From Microcebus murinus (Eukaryota > Chordata > Mammalia > Primates > Cheirogaleidae), in assembly GCF_040939455.1 (NCBI RefSeq), contig NC_134116.1:45833400-45897399 (forward strand): a stretch of 64,000 nucleotides of DNA. The letters run 5' to 3'. The notes beneath the pieces are model-generated. The model searched no databases and was not told the DNA's origin. It was given only the letters and a program-made list of their open reading frames with translations. Below, one piece after another: positions 23,757 to 36,510 of the stretch. The position numbers and the translations under genes are program-made. The first letter of the stretch is position 1. The number at the start of each line of letters is the position of its first letter.

Positions 23757-24088
23757 GGCTGGGCGCTGTGGCTCATGCCTGTAATCCTAGCACTCTGGGA
23801 GGCTGAAGCAGGAGGATTGCTCGAGGTCAGGAGTTTGAGACCAGTCTGAGCAAGAGTGAGATCCTGTCTCTACTAAAAATAGAAAAAAAAATAGCTGTAC
23901 AACTAAAAATATATAGGAAAAAAATTAGCCAGGCATGGTGGCACATTTCTGTAGTCCTAGCTACTCAGAAAGCTGAGGCAGAAGGATTGCTTGAGCTCAG
24001 GAGTTGGAGGTTGCTGTGAGCTAGGCTGATGCCACAGCACTCTAGCCAGGGCAACAGAGTGAGACTGTCTCAAAAAAAAAAAAAAAAA
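23757..24088 (+). mobile_element. Alu SINE with 9-bp target duplication
   Basis: Complete sense dimeric Alu starting GGCTGGGCGCTGTGGCTCAT with an 18-A tail. The flanking repeat AGTTTTTTG is identical at about 23748-23756 and 24089-24097. The linker has ATAGCTGTACAACTAAAAAT, a variant of the strepsirrhine type. Confidence 0.93.
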
Positions 24089-24097
24089 AGTTTTTTG

Positions 24098-24734
24098 TTG
24101 TTTATAAATATATAATGGTGGAACCCACCATCCATATAACTAATCCAAACGTATCTTATACTAGAACCACTTTATAAGTAATTTAGGTAGCAATGTCATA
24201 GCACACTCGTTTTCAATTTATCTCAATTCAACTCCATTTGAGAAAGAGAAGGAGGCTAAGAACATTCAGAAGGACTGGCTGGAAGCAGGTAGTTATCGGT
24301 TTCCTGGACCTCCTGGAGAAAGCTATTGAAGAACTAATTAAAGGCCAAAGAAAACATTGCCCAACAAAAGGTCCTTGTAGCTTGTAGACAAATGCAAAAC
24401 AATAAACACAAAAAGGGTAGCAACTTGGTAATTTTGCTGAAGAATTCTAAGTAGTGACAGGTTTGAATAAATTATTTTCTAAATATCCTTCTAGGGGATA
24501 GCCTATAAAATGTATTAGTAAACACATTATACATTTATACATACTTAGATCCATTTTGATATGTATAGACAAAACCAAATTTATTATACTTTATGCATGA
24601 GTAAGAGATTTAGAAAAGTAATTTTGAAAATTACTTATCAAAAATTTGCGAGTATTGTTGCATGTACTGATTTTAGACTCTAATCCTTCCTGGCAATACA
24701 AAAGGCAGAGGAATCTATATTATAGACTATTTAA
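24098..24734. other. unassigned AT-rich sequence
   Basis: No recognised repeat or open frame between the Alu and the next MIR. Confidence 0.35.
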
Positions 24735-24890
24735 TAGCCAACAGTTATAAGGCAGTTATATGTGCCTTGTTTGTGCTAAGCTTTTTACATGCATCTAAAC
24801 TCCACAACTCTTTGAACTAATTACTAGTTTATCATCTCTATTTTCCATATGAGGAAATTGGGCACATGTACATAAATAACTTTCTTATTT
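24735..24890 (-). mobile_element. MIR SINE fragment
   Basis: Antisense MIR: AACAGTTATAAGGCAGTTAT, GTTTGTGCTAAGCTTTTTAC, ATGCATCTAAACTCCACAAC, TATTTTCCATATGAGGAAATTG. The head is missing. Confidence 0.7.
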
Positions 24891-27259
24891 AAAGCCTATG
24901 AACATATACACTTGATAATTTCTCTGCTCTTCAAAAATTTTCAAAAATTATTTTCTGATTACCTGATATTGGATGTACAGAGTAGAAAGTATAAACAGTA
25001 ACAGATTTGCCTTCAGAAAATATACTCTGTAGAAAAGGGAGAGAAAGCAGTAGAAAGTCAATATCACAGGAAATACAATAGAGATAAAATCTTATATAGC
25101 ACTTTAGAAACCATAGAAAAGAAAAATGGCTGCTAGTTAGGAAGGTCACAGATGTAGCCTTTGAGCATGTATATGTCACAATAGGGTAGAGATGGAAGTG
25201 AAGTATGTAAACTGCTTGAGTTTTGAAGTGAGAAGACCCAACTTCCAGTAAAGAGATGACGTGACCTTTTTGAGCCTCTGAAGAAATTTTAACTGAGATG
25301 TTGCAAGCTCTCTTAACCTTCTTCCATTTTTTTTTTTTAATCCATAAAATGGGTATAAAAGAAAGGCTGGCTCTGGTTCTAGGGCTGCAGTTTAGGCAGC
25401 AGGTTTTGGCTCCTTACACTAGTTGCTTGTGACAACAATTTATTTTGTTATTTTGGGCATTCATTCTGATGGATTGTGGAAATACTGTACCAGTTATTAA
25501 CAATATTGAATATCACCTCTGCTTATAACTTATGACGTTTTTGTGAATATAAAATCAGATAGTTTGTGTGAAAGTATTTTGTAAAGCATTATGTAAATGA
25601 TAATGGTAATGCTTGCTCTGGAAGAATTTTGTCAATTTACAATTTAAAACAGCTTGCAAGTATACTTCATAATATCAAAACCTTGTCTTATTTATCTTTG
25701 TTTCCCCAATGCCTAACTGTCCTAAATAATAAGATTCTGTACTTTGTGAACCCATCTACCTGCATAACTAAAGACAATGACCTGTGATTTGTAGGGGGGA
25801 CTAGGAAATAGTTTACATGAATCAGATTCCTGTTCTTAGCACATTGAACTAAGAATATTAGAAAGAATTTGTCAGTTGGTAGAGAAACAGAAAAGGAAAA
25901 TAAAATGACAATGAAAAACAAAATAAACCAAAACTCCTAAAACAATCCAGACTTCTGTTATGTTCTTGACTCACACTCAAGGGCAGGACATTAGTCCCCA
26001 CATATTATTGCAAAGGTTTCTAGGACCTCCTTTAGTCTAGAAACATTTCTTGGCTTGTTCTTGAGTAAGCTCCACCCTTGTCAACATTTAATCTTTAAAT
26101 TTCTGTGGCCTGCTTCTCATTAGTTCTAACCAAACACTCTCTAAATCTGACACAGTGAGAGTTGTCTGGAAAGCATCAATATTTGTTGTTGATACCATTG
26201 TTAATATAATGAGAACATATTATATGGCTGGATACTTTCTGGAGAGCCTTCATATTTTTGATGACTCCTTTGTCTTTATAGCAAAATTATCCTAATTAAA
26301 ATAAATGACTTATCCGATTTTGCATTCCAGTGTTTAGCAAAGTGCCTTGCACAAAATCAGAAATAAAATATCTAAGAAGAAAATACCTATATCCCTTTGT
26401 TCTGTGAGTTTTTGTTTGAATTGTCAATACTATTTTTAATATATATGTATATTGAAGAAGATTAAATGAATAAAGAAGGGAAGCACCTTAAAATCCATTA
26501 AAGTGAAAATTTTCTCCTTTCAGAATATCTCCAAGTGACATAATTTCCCCTAAAGACATATGAATTGACCTAAAAACTTCTTTCTAAAAATCTTTTAAAA
26601 TACACACCGTAAATTGCCCTTAGACAGCATTGGTATTCCTGTTTGAGTTGATAAAAACCTTTGTAGTTCACTGCCATCCTCATTATGCATGAAATGTGAC
26701 TATATGGAATATACTGTGACTTTAGGAGCAATAATGTATTACCTTGAGGCTCACATAGATCAAAATCTGATGACTAGATTGAGAGATAGGATAAAATGCA
26801 GGTTGAGCAAAACTGCTTTTACTTGAGGTTTCTTGACTTGACAGAATAAAGTTTTATGGTTATTTGGTCTATTTTACAGAGAGTATCATGCATCAGTCAA
26901 GAAGGCTGATGACCAACCTACTATTCTACTGGCTCTAATAATGTGTATTCATCTCTTTTCATTTTCCATGATAATATTTTATCATTTTAAAATTCTACCT
27001 TTATTATAGTCCACCTAAGCATATTTTTATCACCACAATGCTTCCCACAACGTCTTGTTCTTAACTTATCTCTAACACGGATTGTTCATTAAATGATTCG
27101 TATTCTAATCCTAGTAAGAGCCCAGGGAATGTAATTCTTAAAAATGAAATAATTTACAGAGAAAGTTACAAAATTAATTACATACTAACAATTAGACTTA
27201 CGCTTATATAGATTTACTATTTATTCTTTTACTGAGGCTAGTTTTCTACCAATTTTAAT
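24891..27259. other. unassigned AT-rich stretch
   Basis: About 2.4 kb. Weak MIR-like words appear near 25540-25620 (AAAGTATTTTGTAAAGC) and an L2/MIR-type end near 26330-26375 (TTTAGCAAAGTGCCTTGCAC). These are too poor to call as features. The minus-strand frames at 24931-25179 and 25688-25921 have no recognisable domain. Confidence 0.3.
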
Positions 27260-27533
27260 TATCCTTTTTTTATTTATATAAATTTATGGGGTACAAATGC
27301 AACTTTGCTACATACATAGTAGTCAAGCCAGGGCTTTTAGGGTATCCATTATCTGAATTGCCCATTAAGTAATTGCTCATCATCCACCTTCCCTCTTATC
27401 CCAACACTCTTCCTATTCTCAATTGTTTATCATTGCACTCTCTACATCCACGTGTACATCTGAAGCACCCATTTATGAGTGAGAATATGCGATATTTTGC
27501 TTTTTGTGTCTGGCTTGTTTCATTTAAGACAAT
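27260..27533 (-). mobile_element. old L1 3' end fragment
   Basis: Antisense L1 3' region: TTTATGGGGTACAAATGCAAC, TATCCATTATCTGAATTGCCC, TGAGTGAGAATATGCGATATT, then TGTCTGGCTTGTTTCATTTAAGA. This is the 3' UTR plus the last part of ORF2 of an older primate-wide L1, not the young lineage type. Confidence 0.8.
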
Positions 27534-27555
27534 TAGCTTTTTTTGTTTTTAATAG

Positions 27556-27900
27556 ACTGTCTAAGTTTTAGCTTGACACAAGACAACTCAGCCAATTACT
27601 ACATTTTCCAGCCTCATTGGAAGCTTTCTCTGAATAGAGATGATGTGAACCACTTTCATGTAGTCCCCTTAAAAGGAGATGTTGCCCTTTCCCCCCTTCC
27701 TCCAAGGTGTGGACATGGTTGCAAGAACTGAAGTAACTTCCAAAGGTCCAGAAGGTAGAAGCTGCATATTGAGAATGACAGAGCTGCCCTATTAGCCATA
27801 TCCTACCAAAACATACCATAAAATAGAGACATATGACATTTTAAAGCTTCTATAACTTTTGTTCTTTTTGTTAGAGCAGCTCAGACTATAACCTAACAGT
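27556..27900 (+). mobile_element. MLT1-like LTR (ERVL-MaLR)
   Basis: Layout fits a degenerate MLT1: GTCTAAGTTTTAGCTTGACAC, the CCCTTAAAAGGAGATGTTGCC stretch, GGTAGAAGCTGCATATTGAGAATG, ATAGAGACATATGACATTTTAAAGC, and ACTATAACCTAACA at the end. No coding content. Confidence 0.5.
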
Positions 27901-28039
27901 CCAATAACATTTAAAAATTCAACTTCCACTATCTCCATTCACTTCTTCATGTTCATCCCTTTTGAAGAGATCACTCCCACTTGTCCAGCTGAGAGAGCCT
28001 TAATTCTTTTTCTTTTCCTATATCATAATTGCCTTCTTT

Positions 28040-28250
28040 CATCTCCTGGGCTCTCTTCTATGTTTCATAGGCACAAAAGTCACTCCACTTTCTGTCCTGA
28101 TTTGTAGGCATTTTAAAATCAGCCATAATCCTTGTGATTTACATATTTCTAGAAGTCAGGGAATGTATTTAATATTTATATCTTCATTCTCAGCCTTCAG
28201 CACATTGCTTGGCACACACTTCTGATTCAGAAATGTGTTTTGCATGAATG
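28040..28250 (+). mobile_element. L2 LINE 3' end fragment
   Basis: Contains the L2 3' terminal word order: AGTCAGGGAATGTATTTAATATTTATATC, TTCATTCTCAGCCTTCAGCAC, TTGCTTGGCACACACTTC, and a TTTGCATGAATGAA end. Diverged and non-coding. Confidence 0.6.
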
Positions 28251-29584
28251 AACACAGAAAACCTCCCAAAAGGGAACCAAAACCAGAGAAAAGCAGCTTG
28301 GGGACATTGGGATGGGGAGGGAGGAGCTGCCTCACTGCCAGGTTTCCCTAAGGACAGAAGAATAAGGGAGAACACCAGAAATGGAAGGCTTGATTGTTAT
28401 GCATTTGTGCCTCTGAGTTGGTTTTTTTTTTTCCCTTAATTTTAATTTTAATTTTTGAGTGCCAGCTGGCAGAGCCCACTCCTCCCCTACCAGCTGCCTG
28501 CCTGAGATGCTGGCCAGCCGCCAGCAGCTGTGCCTGTGGAACGAGGGCTCCCGCAGTACCCTAGGCAGGCCACTGAACAGCACTCCTTTAAGCTTTCTTG
28601 TTAACTCCCATTTCTTAGCATCTTATCATTAAGCCAGTCATCCTTTGCACAGTCAACTTTCTTCAAGAATTAAAGTGGGTGGAGTTCTCTAAAGAAATGT
28701 TTAATTTGCATCAACTTTATTTTCATGACCTTGTGCATGTATTCTAGGCACACTTTAAATTTTTGTTTGCATTCACAAGTGTTCAAAGGTGCTGAACAAA
28801 AGCTGGTATCTCAGGTAGGTGACTGCTTACTTCTCATTGATTTTCCTGGTATGTGAGAAAGTTCATGAAGTTCTTTTTCTTTTTCTTTTTTTTTTTTGCC
28901 TCAGGTTTGTATTCACGCTCCTATTAGTAGTGACCATAAGTTGTCACCTAATAGAATCAGTTCAGTGACCTGTACAAACTAAATTAACAATTTCTATCTA
29001 GTTCCTGCTGGATATGTGTCTAAATCACAGTTGGGTACCTTGTTAGCTGCCTCAGTTAGGAGTTCAGTAAGAGAATGAAGCATCCTCTTCTTTTATCCCT
29101 GGGGATTGTCCCTTAGTGTACCAGAGGCTCATTAACAGCTTTGTGGCACTGAGATTGCCCACAATATACTTGTTCTAACAGGTTTTCTTACTTTGAGATA
29201 TGGTAAATGTCTATTGCAAATCCTATTGACATTTAATTTTTAAATTATCTTCTGTATTTGTTTGTAATTTACTCATAATGTATGCATCCTTCCAATCTGT
29301 TGATATATTAATTCTGATTTATGATTTAGTAAATTAAGGAATGGTTGGGTTGCATATTAAACTTCAGAAGTGACTCACAATATATTACATTTATATTTCC
29401 CTTTAGAGGTCCACAAAGTCCTTCCAACAATACTATCTGGGAGCATATTGGGGGAAAAATACATGTTTAATTCATCTTTATATTCTTAGCATCTAACTCA
29501 ATGCTAGCATGTGGAGGCTACATAATACAGGACTTTTAGTGAGCTCATTTGAGTTTTCCAACAAGTCAAAGAAGATGATGGATG
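28251..29584. other. unassigned sequence with a GC-rich patch
   Basis: The interval 28465-28575 is unusually GC-rich for the region (CCGCCAGCAGCTGTGCC and neighbours) and follows a T run. A short frame from an ATG at 28508 passes through it. I cannot link it to a known gene or repeat. The rest is ordinary AT-rich sequence, with a T run at 28889-28900. Confidence 0.35.
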
Positions 29585-29626
29585 TGATAGTCTTAAAACC
29601 TGCCCCCAAATTCTTTGACACTTCTT

Positions 29627-30103
29627 GTATTAGTTTTCTATTGCCTCTGCAACAAATTGGCACAAAGTAAATGGCTTAAAACAACACAAATTTAATATCT
29701 TACAGTTCTGGAATCTATAAGTCCAAAATGGGTCAAATATCAAGATCGGCCTCCTTGGGGCTTGGCCTGACTCTAACCCCTGCTTTTTTCATCACATCTC
29801 CTTGTCTAACTCCGACTCTTCTCTCTCATATAAAATGTTTGTACCCCTATAATATCCTGAAATTTAAAACAATAAATAAATAAGATGTACTAAAGTGATC
29901 AGCACAAAAAATAAATAAATTAACAAAAGTCTTTGTGTTTACATCGAGCCTACCTGGATTACCCAGGATAATATTCCCATCTTAAAATCCTTAACTTAGT
30001 CACATCTACAAAGTCTCTTTTGCCATGTAGAGTAACATTCACAGGTCTCTGGTATCAAGAAGTGGCATTTTTGTGTATGAGGGACACTATTTAGCCTGCC
30101 ACG
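29627..30103 (-). mobile_element. MLT1C-like LTR nested in another MLT1
   Basis: Antisense: TGTATTAGTTTTCTATTGCC, TTAAAACAACACAAATTTAATATC, TTACAGTTCTGGAATCTATAAG on the left; CCTACCTGGATTACCCAGGATAATA, CTTAACTTAGTCACATCTAC, TCTTTTGCCATGTAGAGTAAC on the right. An L1 3' end interrupts the middle. No clear target duplication is visible. Confidence 0.8.
29832..29930 (+). mobile_element. L1 3' terminus nested in the antisense MLT1
   Basis: A very short L1 piece: AAAATGTTTGTACCCCTATAA, TATCCTGAAATTTAAAAC, the terminal sequence of the lineage L1, followed by an A-rich AATAAATAAATAAG. About 35 further bases (GATGTACTAAAGTGATCAGC) and a second A-rich run follow before the LTR resumes. The double A-rich structure could mean a small 3' transduction or a target-site effect. 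Confidence 0.65.
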
Positions 30104-30327
30104 TTCAAGAGGTGGAGTATACCTGCCCTCCCTTTGAATATGGACTGGCTTTAGTGACTTGTCTAAATAATAGAATGGAATTTAGTGTCACTACTGTATT
30201 TTAGAGGCTAGGTTATATGATTCAATAAAGTTTCTAACTAGTTCTTTGTCTCTTGGATTTTGAAACCCTGAGGTACAGTATAAGAAATCAGGTTACATTA
30301 AGGTTGCTATGGTAGAGAGGCTACCTG

Positions 30328-30330
<3 letters not shown>

Positions 30331-30381
<51 letters not shown>
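30331..30381. repeat. (AC)25 microsatellite
   Basis: An uninterrupted dinucleotide run of about 25 units inside the MLT1 LTR; expected to be highly polymorphic. Confidence 0.97.
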
Positions 30382-30383
<2 letters not shown>

Positions 30384-30684
30384 GGAGACCACACACAGAA
30401 ATGATCAAGAAATATCAGCTGTTCTAGTCCCCAGAAGGTTGAGCCTTCTCATCCTAGACACAAGACTTGTAAATGATTGAGTGAAGAAGACATTGAAATG
30501 ACTCTAGTTCCTAATGTCATCTGACTACAACCATGGAAAAACCCCAAGAAAGACTGCTACTTAAGTCCAGAAAAAAATTACAACAACAAATTCATGAGCA
30601 AAATAAATTTTAGTTACTGTTTTAAGGTAGTGCTTTGTTACATAATAATAGACAATCAGAAAAATAAGAAGCATTTTTTTTCCT

Positions 30685-30795
30685 GAATTTACAGGTGAGA
30701 AAACAGAGGTGTAAACATGTCAGGTTACATATAGAAATATTCCTGAAGCAAACCCAAGTTGAAAAATAATTAGAGTGGTATTAAACATGTTCCTG
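30685..30795 (-). mobile_element. MIR SINE fragment
   Basis: TTTACAGGTGAGAAAACAGAGG, then GTCAGGTTACATATAGAAAT and AAACCCAAGTTG, follow antisense MIR order. Only part of the element is present. Confidence 0.5.
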
Positions 30796-30799
30796 ACCA

Positions 30800-30985
30800 G
30801 ATCTCTCAGGTCCAGGATCTACTATTTGTTTACTGTGTGATTTTTAGCATGATCCTTAATATATCTCTATCTCATTCTCCTCATATGTAGAATAGTAATA
30901 ATAATAGTGCCTACTTTATAGGGATGCTCTGAGAATTAAATGAAATAATATAGGTAAACATAAAAGAGTACCTGAAATTATTTAT
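30800..30985 (+). mobile_element. MIR SINE
   Basis: GATCTACTATTTGTTTACTGTGTGA, then CTCATTCTCCTCATATGTAGAA, AATAATAATAGTGCCTACTTTATAGG and GAGAATTAAATGAAATAATATAGG. This is a good MIR core in sense orientation, head to head with the preceding fragment. Confidence 0.78.
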
Positions 30986-32624
30986 TTATAATTATAATTA
31001 AAATTATAATATATTATTTATTATTTGAGTTACAAATTTGGTGTTTTTCTCAGCCTTATCAGTTTCCTTTACAAGTAGTATTACCCACCCTCATAAATTC
31101 ACGAATGCTCAAAGATATTTTATGAAGAGCTCCCAGTTGTCTGGGTTCTAGCTCTAATGTCCCATTCAGAAATTTAGCAGGGGGTAGGGGAACTCCTGAA
31201 TGTATGGCATCTTTGGCTGGCAGAAACTCTAACTTGAACATTTGTCGGGCACAAATAAGAGATTCTAAAAAATATTACTAATGTCTCACACTTTCTCTAA
31301 GCCCATAAAGAGGCTCTTTCTTATGAATAACCCTCTTGTCAGCAAATCAATTCTGTATTCCCATTGTACTTTCTCCCACCATCTGCATACCTTCAAAGAT
31401 CTATTACTCCTTCCATTCGCCTTTTTACCTTTTACAGGTAAGATACTCATCTATGATGGAGAAGAAAGCATCCAACCACATTGCTATCAGTAAAGAATCT
31501 AAAGTCATGGTATCTATGCCTTCAACACTTGTCAGCAAACCTTTTATATAATCCCAGTTGGTTTCATTTCCTACCACATTTAGCCCTTATTTCAATAATT
31601 TGTATGTTTTTAAAATCCCCAACTGCTCCAATGCTTTTCTTTTTCTCTAACAGATGGTATCAGCTCCTAAATCACAGAAAAATATAAAGTCCATGGGCTC
31701 TAACATTGTCTTTTTTCCTTACCTAAAAACTTATGTGCATCAAGTCAACCAGCTATTGTTGGCAGGCCACATCCAATGTTTAATCCCACCTGATCCCTTT
31801 TCAGCCAGTCGTGACAAACTCATGTCTCTCTAGGGATTTTAACTACTGTTAAGAGAAGTTTAATGCTCTCCTGTGGTTTAACTCATCATTAGAACTCCTC
31901 CAAAAAGCCCCAGAGTTATGGAAAGAAAAAAATAGATATCTGTCAGAGATTCCTTAATTTTGTTTGCCTTTTACTTTTCTTCTCTATTTGCAATCCCATT
32001 ACTTCTGCACTCACAGGCACATACTCTTCACAGTTACATCTCCACTTTCTTCAGAGCTCAAGACTCTGACCTTAAAAGTAATAATCTATTTGTACATGGA
32101 ATGGAAATATTAAAGGGGTTGGATGTCTTTCCTCTGAGGTAGTTATTCCTACATTCCAGAGGCAGATGAGTCATTTTTTCTGCAACTGAAACTTGAACAA
32201 TACATTCTACTATCAAGAAAAATCCAAGTTAGTAGAGAACAAAGACCCTCCTAAGAATTTGAACTGGCAATCGTTAAGACAAAAACAAAATATTTTCTCA
32301 ATTCTTAGTATTACTAAGAGTGGAAACCTAGAATTGATGAAATTTTTGGTTTAGAAAAATGGTGCAATCAGGCTTTGCTCTTACTCCATTCCTCCAAAGT
32401 AAAAAATGACATGGTATTGAGAGTGGAATTGTTCTGCAAAGGTTTATAATAAGAAATATCTTCTTGTATAACTTTAACTATTTAAAATAAAGCTATTTTA
32501 GAGTTGTCAAATGGTGAATCAAAAAAGGATGAAGTCTTTAAGAGAGGCAGACTTGATCCAAATACTCAATGACAGAGTAAAGTAAAAATCTAGCCACAAA
32601 GAGAGTCCCTGAGGTGTGATTGAG
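30986..32624. other. unassigned sequence
   Basis: About 1.6 kb. The segment 31270-31900 is C/T-rich with many short overlapping open frames, none carrying a domain. AT-rich TTATAATTATAATTA repeats lie near 30980-31025. No named element. Confidence 0.3.
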
Positions 32625-32632
32625 AACATTTT

Positions 32633-34357
<1,725 letters not shown>

Positions 34358-34458
34358 AACATTTTAAAAAGCAATACAAAATATTTAACTGGTTTCTCTT
34401 TTATTTTATTTTGTGGTTGTACTCCTTTATAAAACACATTCATGAAAAAGTTTATATA

Positions 34459-34649
34459 CAGGTTGAACATTCCAAATCTGAAAATCCAAACTCTCAAATG
34501 TTCCAAAATCTGTAACTTTTTGAGTGTCAACATCAAGCTCGAATAAAATGCTCTTTCAGATTTGGGATACTCAATTATTAATGAAAATATGCCAATATAT
34601 CAAAAAATTCAAAAATCCAAAGCATTTTGGATAAGGGATAGTCAACCTA
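34459..34649. mobile_element. Tigger/pogo-like miniature transposon (MITE)
   Basis: 191 bp with inverted ends: CAGGTTGAACATTCCAAATC at the left and GGATAAGGGATAGTCAACCTA at the right, flanked by TA. The interior is made of AATCCAAA/TTTGGGAT-type words typical of the Tigger-related non-autonomous elements. It has no transposase. Confidence 0.75.
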
Positions 34650-34734
34650 TATTACAAATCTTTGTTGATGCTGCTTTGAGAAATGGGAAAATAAGAGCAA
34701 GGCATTCAGAGTGGCCAAGTGACAGAAGAAAGAC

Positions 34735-35310
34735 ATCCACTACAGAAAGTGAAATAGATGTAAATCTAAGACCTGAAACTATAAAACTATGAGAAGAAAA
34801 CACTGATGAAAAACTCTAGGACAAGGGTCTTGGCAAAAATTTATTGAGTAAGATATTAAAACATTGGAAATGAATGCTAAAAAATGCTAAAATTTTTTTT
34901 AATGCTAAAAAAGATAATTCATGGAGATATAGAGTAGGACAATGGTTATTAGAAGCTGGAAAGGGTAGTGGAAAAGAGGAAGTAAAGAGAGGATGGCTAA
35001 AGGTGTAAAGAGTAAGTAAAGAGAGGATGGTACAAAAATACAGTTAGATAGAAGGAATAAGATCTGGTGTTTGGTAACACAAAAGTTAAAAATAATTTAT
35101 TGTATATTTCAAAATAACTAAAAGAGCAGAACTGGAATGTTTCTAACACAAGAAATGATAAATGCTTAATGTGATGGGTGCCCCAATTACCCTGATTTGA
35201 TCATTACACGTTGCATGTTTGTATCAAAATATCACATGTACTACATAAATATGTATAGCTATTATGCATCCATAATAATTCAAAATAAAAATTTTAAAAA
35301 TAATACATTT
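34735..35310 (+). mobile_element. old L1 with internal deletion (ORF2 piece joined to 3' UTR)
   Basis: An ORF2-like piece (ATCTAAGACCTGAAACTATAAAACT, AGAAAACACTGATGAAAAAC, GGTCTTGGCAAAAATTTATTGAG, 34760-34860) is followed by a small ATGCTAAAA tandem run (34874-34912) and then the L1PB/L1MA-like 3' UTR (TGGTTATTAGAAGCTGGAAAGG, AATAACTAAAAGAGCAGAACTGG, GATGGGTGCCCCAATTACCC). Most of the distal ORF2 is missing between them. A 22-bp local duplication (AGTAAAGAGAGGATGG) occurs at 34980-35030. Confidence 0.75.
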
Positions 35311-35782
35311 GGAATCAAAATTTGTAGAAGAACATAAATATAAAAATAACCCCTTGGTAAACCTTGGCAAATTTTAGGAAGTCTATTGATTTTTATGATT
35401 ACATGGGATGGGGCCTCTAGCAATAATTTTTGGATATTAAAGGGAATATTAATTCAAGAAGTATGGAAGAATTTTGTTGTTATTCCAAATTTTTACCCCA
35501 GTCTACATAGTGTTCAAAAGCTTAACAGTGACATAAAATAAAACAAATTCTCAAATTGAGTTGAGTGTTTATTCCCATAATTACTCATTTTCTTCAGCAT
35601 TTCTTATTAATCAGTAGCACCTGCACACACCTGGAAGTCATCTCTCTCACCTTTCCTTCTCATTTCCTACATCAGCTCATCAGGCTATATATGTTCTACT
35701 CCTTAATAATAATAACTTTCAAGTCTCTCTTCAACAAGGCACCCTCCCCAACCTCTCACTCATAGCTTTACTTCTCACTTGG

Positions 35783-36161
35783 CACTATGGACTGAATATG
35801 TGTGTCCCTGTCCCACTCCCAAATCTATACATTGAATTCTTAACTCCCAAAGTGATGGTATCTGGAGGTGGGGCCTTTGAGAAACAATTAAACTTAGATG
35901 AGGTCATGAGGGCGGAGCTACAATGATGAGATTGATCCCTTTGTAAAAAGAAGAGACAAATCTCTTTTTCTGTGTGCATATATCAAGCAAAGGCCATGAG
36001 AGGATAAAACCAGGAATCTGGCCCTCACCAGGAACCTGACCATGCTGGCAACCTGATCTCCAGCCTGAGTTCCAGCACTTAGAATTAGAAGAAATAAGTG
36101 TTTGTTTTTAAGCCACGAGTCTATGGTATTTTTCTTATTGCAACACGAACTAACCAAGACA
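35783..36161 (+). mobile_element. MLT1-type LTR
   Basis: Sense LTR: TATGGACTGAATATGTGTGTCC, AAAGTGATGGTATCTGGAGG, TGGGGCCTTTGAGAAACAATTAAAC, GCCCTCACCAGGAACCTGAC, TTTTTAAGCCACGAGTCTATGG, ending CTAACCAAGACA. Near full length for the family; sits in the L2. Confidence 0.88.
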
Positions 36162-36284
36162 CCTGTGTTACTTCATCAGACTTGAGAAACTCTGGCCACC
36201 TCTTACTTTGTTCCTTCCTGAATCATTCTGCATCTGGCTTTTAGGACTATCTTTCTACAGACCAAATTGGATTATCTGTTTATA

Positions 36285-36510
36285 AGGTATTAGTTTAATT
36301 TATCAAGTACCTACTATGTGCCAGCCTCAGCACTTTGCCCTTTACCTATATAAATTAATTTAATTTTTTAATCACAGCTCAGCTATGAAGTAGATATTAC
36401 TCTTATCATTCCATAGGAAAGTATACTAATGGAAAAATAAGTAACTTTCTCAATCAGTGTTAAAATATAAAAATACAGGGTTCTCAATTGCAACCCTAAG
36501 CAATAATACA
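36285..36510 (-). mobile_element. MIR SINE
   Basis: Antisense MIR: CAAGTACCTACTATGTGCCAGC, CTCAGCTATGAAGTAGATATTAC, TTCCATAGGAAAGTATACTAATGG, with the degenerate right part to about 36510. Nested in or beside the L2. Confidence 0.75.

Larger units (their letters stand above)
29585..30655 (+). mobile_element. MLT1-type LTR split by an opposite MLT1
   Basis: The 5' piece (29585-29626) reads GTGATAGTCTTAAAACCTGC and CCAAATTCTTTGACACTTC. After the interruption it resumes at about 30104 with AAGAGGTGGAGTATACCTGCC, the TGACTTGTCTAAATAATAGAATGG stretch, GCTGTTCTAGTCCCCAGAAGG, GTGAAGAAGACATTGAAATGAC, CATGAGCAAAATAAATTTTAG and an end near ACAATCAGAAAAA. This is the MLT1 order. A CA expansion (30331-30381) sits inside. 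It is the oldest layer of a three-level nest. Confidence 0.78.
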
